A stretch of 8,932 nucleotides of DNA. It comes from Klebsiella pneumoniae. Its GTDB lineage: Bacteria; Pseudomonadota; Gammaproteobacteria; Ga0077536. Each line of letters begins with the position of its first letter. Position 1 is the first letter of the stretch. The position numbers and the translations under genes are program-made. The DNA lies in NCBI GenBank assembly GCA_945873015.1, contig CAMCBY010000136.1, forward strand, positions 1-8,932. Direction: 5' to 3'. Under the pieces are notes generated by a model. It saw nothing but the letters and a program-made list of their open reading frames with translations. It had not been told where the DNA came from and did no database searches. This document shows positions 1 to 5,801 of the stretch, one piece after another.

Positions 1-1028
1 GCCAGCAGCGAGGCGCCGAGCAGGCCGACTCCGAACAGCAAGGTCGCGAACGAACCGGCCAGCGGTTTCAGGGCGGCGGCCACATCGGCAGCATCGTTGA
101 TGTGCACACCAGCGCGATGCAGGGTCGCGGCACAGGCAATCGCGATGGCGAGGCCGATAATGCCGGTCAACAACGAACCGACCACCACATCGAGCCGTTC
201 CCAGCGCAGATTGGCGACCGTGATTTTTTTATCCACCGCATAAGACTGAATAAAGGCGAGGCCCCACGGCGCGAGTGTGGTGCCGAGCGTGGCGGCGACC
301 GCCACCCATGCGCCGCTATCTGCCGGCATGTTCGGAATCAAGGCATGACGCCATACCGCCGACCAGTCCGGCGCGGCCAACACACCATCGACGATGTAGA
401 GCGCGAGTGTCGCCGAGATCACCAGCAAAACACGCTCGATACGATGAAATGAGCCCAGCACCACCATCATCGAGATCAACACCCCGGCGAGCGGTGCGCT
501 GACCCAACTTGGGATGCCGATCAGTGAGCCGGCTGCAGAAATGCCGGCGTACTCGGCGCAGATGGTGCCGAAGTTGGTGAGCATGAGCGCAAGCACTGCG
601 CCATAACCACAGGCGTGTCCGTAACGGTGGCGAATCGCCGCGACAAACCCTTTACCGGTGGCGGCGCCAATGCGCACCGCAGTCAGATGAAACTGGATGA
701 GCAGCAAGGTCGACAGAGGAATGATCCACAGCAGGCGGTAGCCGTACTCCGCGCCAAGCACCGAGTAGGTGGTGATGCCGGCCGGATCGTCATCGGACAG
801 ACCGGCCAACAGACCCGGGCCGAGCACCGCCAGAAACGACGCGAGTGCGCCGAGGCCGGCGCGCCGCATGCGGTCGAAACGTAATGCAATACCGCGGCGC
901 GGGTGGGTTACGCCGTGGGGCGGCGCGCCGGATTTTTCGCGCCGCGCCCGCGCCAGACGCTGGGCTTTTTTATGGATGGCGGCAAGCCGGTGCGGCGACA
1001 TTCCCGGCGGCTGGTGATGTCCGCTCAT
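1..1028 (-). CDS. Nramp-family divalent metal transporter (C-terminus cut off by window edge)
   Basis: This membrane protein of the Nramp/SLC11 superfamily is expected to move divalent metal ions across the inner membrane. The first 342 codons are visible, starting at an ATG 10 nt after the rsgA stop; a weak AGG precedes it. Residues 1-55 are basic and hydrophilic, an unusually long cytosolic tail, so an internal Met near residue 54 is a possible alternative start. Hydrophobic helices then follow to the edge. TM1 carries GPGLLAGLSDDDPAG around residues 70-84, where classical Nramp proteins have DPGN. The TM6 region reads LGTTLAPWG near residues 248-256, in place of the classical metal-binding Met-Pro-His. 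Both substitutions are typical of a divergent bacterial Nramp-related branch, so Mn/Fe specificity should not be assumed. Close spacing suggests co-transcription with rsgA. The family call is firm; the substrate is unknown. Confidence 0.88.
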   Translation of the reverse strand, partial: MSGHHQPPGMSPHRLAAIHKKAQRLARARREKSGAPPHGVTHPRRGIALRFDRMRRAGLGALASFLAVLGPGLLAGLSDDDPAGITTYSVLGAEYGYRLLWIIPLSTLLLIQFHLTAVRIGAATGKGFVAAIRHRYGHACGYGAVLALMLTNFGTICAEYAGISAAGSLIGIPSWVSAPLAGVLISMMVVLGSFHRIERVLLVISATLALYIVDGVLAAPDWSAVWRHALIPNMPADSGAWVAVAATLGTTLAPWGLAFIQSYAVDKKITVANLRWERLDVVVGSLLTGIIGLAIAIACAATLHRAGVHINDAADVAAALKPLAGSFATLLFGVGLLGASLL

Positions 1029-1038
1029 GACGCCTAGC

Positions 1039-1938
1039 TCACGCGCCGGTCTCGGCCACCAGTTTTTGAAACAGCGCGAGTCGTTCGCGGGCGATGCCGC
1101 CCTGTTCAGCCTGTTTGCGCAGTGCGCAGTCGGGTTCGTGCACGTGACTGCAATTAGAGAATCGACAGTGGCCGAGATAGGGCGCGAACTCGCGAAAGCC
1201 CTTGGCAAGATCGGCGCGACTCAAGTGATGAATGCCGACTTCCTGCATGCCGGGGCAGTCGATGAGTGTGGTACTGGTGTCGATGTGATACAGGCGCGAG
1301 AAAGTGGTGGTATGCCGACCGCTGCCGAGGGCGCTCGACAGTTCACCGGTGACCGCCGTAGCGCCTGGCACCAGTGCATTGACCAGACTCGACTTGCCCA
1401 TGCCGGACTGGCCGCATAACACTGTGCAGTGACCGGCCAGACGCTCGCGCAGTATCGCTGGCGCGGTGACCGTGGCTTCGCCAGACGGCCGCGCGCTGAA
1501 CTCGATCAGTTCGTGCCCCGCACCGACGAACAACATGAGACGCGCGCGCGCCGCCTCGACACCCGGCAGATCGGTTTTGTTCAAGGCCAGAATCGTTTTC
1601 ACGCCCGCCGCATCGGCAAGCAGCAGGATGCGGGACAGAAATTCCTCCGAGGCGCGCGGCTCGACGGCGGCCAGCACCAGCACCTGATCGATGTTGGCGG
1701 CGATGCCCTTGCGCTTGAAGGCATCGGAGCGCTCGAGATAATTACGCCGCGGCAACACCTTCTCGATAACACCGGTGTCGGCGCCGGTCATGCTGAAGCT
1801 GACCGTGTCGCCACACACCGCATCGTGTTTTTTGCCGCGGGTCACACAGTTGACACGACCGCCGTCGCTGCATTCAAGCTCGAAACGTCGGCCAAATACC
1901 GCGACCACAGTGCCGGTCTGGGTGTTGGGCGCGCTCAA
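1039..1938 (-). CDS. rsgA: RsgA, ribosome small-subunit-dependent GTPase A (30S maturation factor)
   Basis: RsgA is a cytoplasmic GTPase that binds the 30S subunit late in assembly, helps mature the decoding centre and releases RbfA. The 299 residues show the expected order: an N-terminal OB-fold (about 5-65), then a circularly permuted GTPase core with G4 NKTD at 120-123, G1 GQSGMGKSS at 176-184, G2 GRHTT at 207-211 and G3 DCPG at 227-230. A C-terminal zinc site follows: C258-x4-C263-x-H265-x5-C271. The P-loop has Met where many members have Val, and G3 has Cys where Thr is usual; both are tolerable variants. The start is a TTG, supported by a GGAG 8 nt upstream and by the OB-fold beginning at once. 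Length is normal for the shorter proteobacterial members. The Nramp gene follows 10 nt downstream. Confidence 0.96.
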   Translation of the reverse strand: MSAPNTQTGTVVAVFGRRFELECSDGGRVNCVTRGKKHDAVCGDTVSFSMTGADTGVIEKVLPRRNYLERSDAFKRKGIAANIDQVLVLAAVEPRASEEFLSRILLLADAAGVKTILALNKTDLPGVEAARARLMLFVGAGHELIEFSARPSGEATVTAPAILRERLAGHCTVLCGQSGMGKSSLVNALVPGATAVTGELSSALGSGRHTTTFSRLYHIDTSTTLIDCPGMQEVGIHHLSRADLAKGFREFAPYLGHCRFSNCSHVHEPDCALRKQAEQGGIARERLALFQKLVAETGA

Positions 1939-1946
1939 TTGCGGCG

Positions 1947-1950
1947 CTCC
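1947..1950 (-). promoter_or_regulatory. Shine-Dalgarno GGAG deciding the TTG start of rsgA
   Basis: Reading the minus strand, GGAG lies 8 nt before the TTG at 1938-1936. No ATG or GTG occurs in frame between the upstream stop and this TTG, and the conserved OB-fold starts within a few residues. The site therefore supports an unusual TTG initiation codon. Confidence 0.6.
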
Positions 1951-2102
1951 GCAAACAATATTGATGAACGGGCGGGGTAAGAGAGCGGGGCGATGGGAAT
2001 GATGGGATCCTCCAGCAGGGAACGACCGATGCTGACGCCATTGTAAGCCTTGCGCGCCGGCCTTGATGCGCTTGTATGGTGACGGAATGGATTGGCGTCA
2101 GG

Positions 2103-2116
2103 CACCGGATCCGGTG
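2103..2116. repeat. Perfect 14-bp palindrome CACCGGATCCGGTG
   Basis: Each half is CACCGGA and the two arms are contiguous, forming a perfect dyad. It does not extend beyond 14 bp. It lies 62 bp upstream of the cupin ATG and about 165 bp upstream of the rsgA start. Position and symmetry fit a dimeric regulator's operator; no T-tract follows, so it is not a terminator. The operator role is inference. Confidence 0.45.
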
Positions 2117-2178
2117 TGGGGTGAGGATACAAGCCGTTGTTACACTCGCAGCAATCCATCCGACAGGTCAGCGCGCAC

Positions 2179-2565
2179 ATGAAACTCACCAGCTTTCAGA
2201 ACCAAGCCAATGGGCAGTCACGTTTTCAGGAAGTGAATGTGCCGCTGACCTTGGAGCGACAGGACGAATTCGGTCACACCCTCAAGCTCTCGGCATCCTA
2301 TGTGTCACCGGCCGTGCAGTTCGTCGAGCTGCCGGCCGGCATGGATCAGGATTGGCATACCGCACCGGCGCGCCAGTTGGTGGTGGTGCTGTCTGGTGAG
2401 ATAGAAGTTGAGACCGGCGACGGCGAGACCCGTCGCTGGCGTGCCGGCGAGGCGTTTGTGCCGGCCGATGTCAGTGGCCAGGGCCACCGCACCCGCTGCA
2501 TCGGCGGCGCGGTACGCCTGCTGTTCGCGCCCTTGCCCGACGACTTTGCGTTCGAGGGCATGTAA
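2179..2565 (+). CDS. Small single-domain cupin protein
   Basis: This 128-residue protein is almost entirely one cupin beta-barrel. Motif 1 is seen as W59-H60, R65-Q66 and LSGE at 71-74; motif 2 is G90-E-A-F-V-P95 followed by GQGHRTR at 100-106. H60 and H103, possibly with Q66, are the likely metal or ligand contacts. The HxH pair and glutamate of classical metal cupins are only partly kept, so catalysis is uncertain; binding or sensing is also possible. I chose the ATG at 2179 over an in-frame TTG at 2137, because the fold begins right after it and the extra 14 residues look non-conserved; a weak AGG lies 11 nt upstream. It is transcribed alone, convergent with the GFA gene, whose stop lies 17 nt away. 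Specific substrate unknown. Confidence 0.82.
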   Translation: MKLTSFQNQANGQSRFQEVNVPLTLERQDEFGHTLKLSASYVSPAVQFVELPAGMDQDWHTAPARQLVVVLSGEIEVETGDGETRRWRAGEAFVPADVSGQGHRTRCIGGAVRLLFAPLPDDFAFEGM

Positions 2566-2582
2566 AGCGCGAAGCGGCAGTC

Positions 2583-2990
2583 TCAGGGTTGCCCGTCTAC
2601 GCCCGGCAGGCCCGTGATCTCGCCGAGCCAGGATTGCGCCGAGCGACACCATACCTGCTTGCCAGGTTTTAACTCGTCGCGCTGGTGGATGGTGCCGACG
2701 CGCAGTCCATACACTTTCGGCCCGTCACCGCTCGAGGTCGCGTAAAGCCCCGAACCGCAGTGGCCGCAGAAACCCTGCACGCGCGGTCGACCGCTTTCCG
2801 CGATCTTGACGTAGGTCTTGGGCGTGCCGCGCTTGACGATAAAGCGGTCTTCCAGGGTGAAGGCCACCACTCGAAACGCCGAGCCGGACATCGCCTGACA
2901 ATCGGTGCAATGACAGATCACGACCCGCGCCGGGTCGATTTCCGCGCTGTATTCAATGCTGCCGCAATGGCAACTGCCGTCGACTTGCAT
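2583..2990 (-). CDS. GFA/CENP-V domain zinc protein
   Basis: This 135-residue protein matches the GFA (glutathione-dependent formaldehyde-activating, CENP-V) fold, a small zinc-binding beta-rich domain. The cysteine pattern is clear: CHC at 7-9, CHCxxC at 26-31 and CxxC at 75-78, together enough for the family's two zinc sites. Most members, including this one, have no proven formaldehyde or glutathione activity, so the domain name should not be read as function. The start is the ATG at 2990, not a longer in-frame start at 3044: CHC follows at once, and GAGG lies 9 nt upstream within the last codons of the preceding gene. Only 4 nt separate it from that gene, which implies translational coupling. 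It is the last gene of the two-component operon. Confidence 0.9.
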   Translation of the reverse strand: MQVDGSCHCGSIEYSAEIDPARVVICHCTDCQAMSGSAFRVVAFTLEDRFIVKRGTPKTYVKIAESGRPRVQGFCGHCGSGLYATSSGDGPKVYGLRVGTIHQRDELKPGKQVWCRSAQSWLGEITGLPGVDGQP

Positions 2991-2994
2991 GGTG

Positions 2995-3447
2995 TTATTC
3001 CTCAGGGATAGGCAATGGCCATTTGACCACTTCGCCGCTTTCATCGTATTCGGGAAAGACCGTCACGCTGACCACCTTGGCACGTGCGATGCCGAAGGTC
3101 AGGTCGAGCACGCGGTCGGTGTAGTACTTTTCGTCCTTGCTGATCTCGACTTCGAGGTCGAGATGCGGGTATTTCATGAGCAGCAGTTTGCCACTCAAGC
3201 CCATCGGATTAAAACCGCGCACCAAGGTGTAAGGATGATAAGAAGTGATGTGGGACAGCCGAAAGTCGTTATCCGAATCAAATGACAATTCGAGGCGCAG
3301 CATGCGGAAAGTCCAGATTGAGGACAGTTCGCCATCTTCATGGGCGTCCTCGTTGCTGCGGTCGGGCGCGCCGAGTGCGGCCGTAATTTCGTCCTGACTG
3401 CTGCCGAGCAGCAGATCATCGACGCCGCGGTGCGGGTAAACGTCCAT
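2995..3447 (-). CDS. Conserved-looking protein of unknown function, 150 aa
   Basis: I do not recognise a named family. There is no signal peptide or membrane segment, and the protein is acidic and probably cytosolic. The N-terminal part (about 8-65) reads GVDDLLLGSSQDEI, then LGAPDRS, then a W-containing strand and a LELSFD segment. This resembles the layout of SmpA/OmlA-like or related small alpha-beta domains, where a helix starting 'LxLGxSxxEV' precedes 'LGxPD'. That is a weak pattern match, not an assignment. The C-terminal half is rich in alternating charged and hydrophobic strands and ends in PLPIPEE. Reading frame, composition and tight packing (20 nt after the hydrolase, 4 nt before the GFA gene) support a real gene. 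No good Shine-Dalgarno precedes the ATG. Confidence 0.8.
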   Translation of the reverse strand: MDVYPHRGVDDLLLGSSQDEITAALGAPDRSNEDAHEDGELSSIWTFRMLRLELSFDSDNDFRLSHITSYHPYTLVRGFNPMGLSGKLLLMKYPHLDLEVEISKDEKYYTDRVLDLTFGIARAKVVSVTVFPEYDESGEVVKWPLPIPEE

Positions 3448-3467
3448 CTAAAGATTCATCCCATGAT

Positions 3468-4421
3468 TCATTGCGGGACAGCAACGATTTCGTCGCGCAC
3501 CCAACTGGCAAGCAAGGTGCGCAACGCGGCGACAAACGCCAGCGGCTGGTCGAGCAGCAGATGATGCTGGGCTTCAGGAATCTCGATGACCGGCGCCTGT
3601 GGCCCCATCAGCTCTGCCATATAGTCGGCGGTGTCGCGACTGACCAGTTCGCTGTGCTGGCCGAACAACAATGCCGCGCGACAGCGAAGCGCCTGCAGAT
3701 GTTCGTGAAACGGTTCGCCCCAGCGGCGCGCGCTCATGGTGTTGACGTCGAACTTCCAGGTCCAGCCGGCGGCTTCTTCGCGCAGCGAGTGTCGTGCGAT
3801 GAATTCGACCAGAAACTCATTCGTACAGGATTGAGCCGGCAGCAGACGGAACCTGTCGAGGCCGAGATCAAAATTCGGGTAATGACGCTCGAAGCTGCGC
3901 GCGCGCGTGGCGACCGGTGGTGGCATGTCGCCTTCAGGACGCCGTATCGGTGTGTCGACAATCACTGCGCCGCCCACTTCATGGCCATAGGCGGCGCCGA
4001 AACGCATGGTCATATAACCGCCAAAGGAGTGGCCAACCACGAAGGGTTTGTCACCGAGTTCGGCGGCGCTGAGCACTGCGTGCATTTCGTCGGCGCGCAA
4101 GCTTGCGTTGTATTCCGCGCGTTTGCCGCTGTCGCCCATGCCGGACAGGTCGAGCGCTGCGACCCGATAGTCACGCGTGAAAAACGGCGCGATAAAGCGC
4201 CACCAGTTGGCGTGGGCGCCGCCGCCATGCACCAGCAGCAGGCCGCGTCGATTGGCGGCCTCGCTCTCGCCCGGCCATACCATGTAATGGATTGGGCAGT
4301 CCGCGACCGTCACGTAGTGCGAGGAGAAGGGCCGGGCCAGGGCCCAGTCGAACCACGCCGGCGTGGCGCGCGTGACGCGCAGGTGGGGCGCGGCGAAGTC
4401 GGGTAACGGCGGGTGCGTCAT
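3468..4421 (-). CDS. Alpha/beta-fold hydrolase
   Basis: This 317-residue cytoplasmic protein has the classic alpha/beta hydrolase signatures: an HGGG oxyanion loop at 65-68, the D91-L-S-G-M-G-D segment, the nucleophile elbow GHSFGG at 130-135 with S132, and a C-terminal catalytic His at 286 or 287 (AQHH). The acid is less obvious. The usual strand-7 position reads GQHSELVS around 254-261, where Ser and Glu stand in the expected Asp zone; D156 after strand 6 is the other candidate. Residues about 160-235 form the cap. Esterase, lactonase or C-C hydrolase activity are all possible and the substrate cannot be read from sequence. It starts 6 nt after the response-regulator stop, so it belongs to that operon, although its own Shine-Dalgarno is weak. 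Confidence 0.9.
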   Translation of the reverse strand: MTHPPLPDFAAPHLRVTRATPAWFDWALARPFSSHYVTVADCPIHYMVWPGESEAANRRGLLLVHGGGAHANWWRFIAPFFTRDYRVAALDLSGMGDSGKRAEYNASLRADEMHAVLSAAELGDKPFVVGHSFGGYMTMRFGAAYGHEVGGAVIVDTPIRRPEGDMPPPVATRARSFERHYPNFDLGLDRFRLLPAQSCTNEFLVEFIARHSLREEAAGWTWKFDVNTMSARRWGEPFHEHLQALRCRAALLFGQHSELVSRDTADYMAELMGPQAPVIEIPEAQHHLLLDQPLAFVAALRTLLASWVRDEIVAVPQ

Positions 4422-4427
4422 GTCGTG

Positions 4428-5801
4428 CTACTTGATGTCCAGTTTCTTGAGCTTGTACCACAGCGTGCGTTCACTCACGTCGAGCAGCCGCGCGGCGCGT
4501 GCTTTGTTGTCGTGGGCGGCGGCCAGTGCCGCTTCGATCAGTTGCCGTTCGAGCGCGTCGATACGCGCTTGCAGGTGCAGATTCTCGCCGTCTGGCGCGG
4601 CGCTGACCAGTGCCGCTGCACTGGCGGCGGTGACCGGTCCCGCGCCGAGTTCGCGCGCCAGCACACTGTCGGGGTCGCTGCGTGGCGCGAGCAGCGCAAC
4701 CCTCGCCATAAGATTCTCGAGTTCGCGCACGTTACCGGGCCACGCGTGCCTGTGTAACAGATCGCGCGCGAACGGCGACAGCCTTGGCGGTGTGCGACCC
4801 ATGCGCTGCGCCTGTTGGGCGAGGAAATGCTGGGCCAGCAGTTCGATGTCCTCTTCGCGCGCACGCAGCGGCGGCACCTCGATGCGAAAGCCGTCGAGGC
4901 GATAAAACAAATCCTCGCGCAAGCGCTGTTCGGCGACCGCGGCCCGCGGCTCGCAGTTGGTGGCCGCTATCACGCGCAGGTCGAGTTCAATCGCACGATT
5001 GCTGCCGAGGCGTTCGATGACGCGCTCCTGCAGCACGCGCAACAGACGTGCCTGCAGCGCAGCCGGCATCTCGGTGATCTCATCGAGGAACAAAGTGCCG
5101 CCGTCTGCGGCCTCGAATTTGCCGATACGTTCGGCGATGGCGCCGGTGAAGGCGCCGCGCACATGACCGAATAATTCGCTTTCGAGCAGATGATCTGGAA
5201 TCGCCGCGCAATTGATGGCGACAAACAGGCCGCTGCGTCGCGACGCCTTGTGAATGGCATGGGCGACCAGTTCCTTACCGGTACCGGTCTCGCCGACTAT
5301 CAGCACCGGCACATCGACGCTCGCAACCTCGTCGATGGTCTGATATAGCTCCTGCATCACGGCGCTGCGACCGATGAACTGCTGCCAGCCCTGCGCCAAC
5401 TCCTCGCGCAGGTAACGATTCTCGCGCTGCATCTGGCCAAGATTCAGGGCGCGCCTGACCGCCAGTTCGACGGTTTCCACTTCGAATGGCCGCATGAGGT
5501 AGTCGACTGCGCCATAACGCATCGCGGCGACTGCGCTTTCGACCGTGCCGTGGGCGGTGATGACGATGGTGGGTGGCAACATATCGCGTTCATGCAGAGT
5601 GCGCACCAGGGTGATGCCATCCATCACCGGCATGCGCATATCGGTAATGATGAGATCGACCTGTTCGCGCATCACGATCGCGAGCGCCGCCTCGCCGTGA
5701 TCGGCGCGCAACACATCGAGCCCCATGTCATCGAGCATGATCTCGAGTACGCGTTGCATCTTCACTTCGTCATCGACGACCAGCACAGTATGACGCGGCA
5801 T
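4428..5801 (-). CDS. NtrC/AtoC-type sigma54-dependent response regulator
   Basis: This is a 457-residue transcription activator with receiver, AAA+ and Fis-type DNA-binding domains. The receiver (about 1-120) has D10-D11, phospho-acceptor D54 and T82, but the normally invariant Lys of the KPF motif is R104. The AAA+ domain (about 143-375) has Walker A GETGTGKE at 170-177, an intact sigma54-contacting GAFTGA loop at 216-221, Walker B GGTLFLDE at 234-241, and WPGNVRELENL at 354-364. The C-terminal helix-turn-helix lies at about 425-457 (NKARAARLL, then SERTLWYKLKKL). It should drive RNA polymerase-sigma54 promoters from a distant site once its partner kinase signals. Its ATG shares one base with the kinase stop (TGATG) and has AGGAG 6 nt upstream. 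The target genes are unknown. Confidence 0.96.
   Translation of the reverse strand: MPRHTVLVVDDEVKMQRVLEIMLDDMGLDVLRADHGEAALAIVMREQVDLIITDMRMPVMDGITLVRTLHERDMLPPTIVITAHGTVESAVAAMRYGAVDYLMRPFEVETVELAVRRALNLGQMQRENRYLREELAQGWQQFIGRSAVMQELYQTIDEVASVDVPVLIVGETGTGKELVAHAIHKASRRSGLFVAINCAAIPDHLLESELFGHVRGAFTGAIAERIGKFEAADGGTLFLDEITEMPAALQARLLRVLQERVIERLGSNRAIELDLRVIAATNCEPRAAVAEQRLREDLFYRLDGFRIEVPPLRAREEDIELLAQHFLAQQAQRMGRTPPRLSPFARDLLHRHAWPGNVRELENLMARVALLAPRSDPDSVLARELGAGPVTAASAAALVSAAPDGENLHLQARIDALERQLIEAALAAAHDNKARAARLLDVSERTLWYKLKKLDIK

Larger units (their letters stand above)
1939..2178. other. Divergent intergenic region between rsgA and the cupin gene
   Basis: This 240-bp spacer must hold the promoters for rsgA (leftward) and the cupin gene (rightward). 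I could not pick a convincing -35/-10 pair on either strand. Its main structural feature is the 14-bp palindrome at 2103-2116. Open frames across it have no recognisable content and no support as genes. Confidence 0.5.

Noticed and set aside
1429..1980. Plus-strand open frame of 183 codons opposite rsgA
   Set aside because: It is antisense to the GTPase core of rsgA, with no motif or supported start.
1935..2189. Minus-strand frame of 84 codons upstream of rsgA
   Set aside because: It overlaps the rsgA start and the cupin start, has no domain, and would block the only promoter space between the divergent genes.
3471..4406. Plus-strand open frame of 311 codons opposite the alpha/beta hydrolase
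   Set aside because: It mirrors the hydrolase gene on the other strand, has low-complexity His/Arg/Ala-rich content with no known motif, and arises from high-GC codon bias. The minus-strand protein has complete catalytic motifs.
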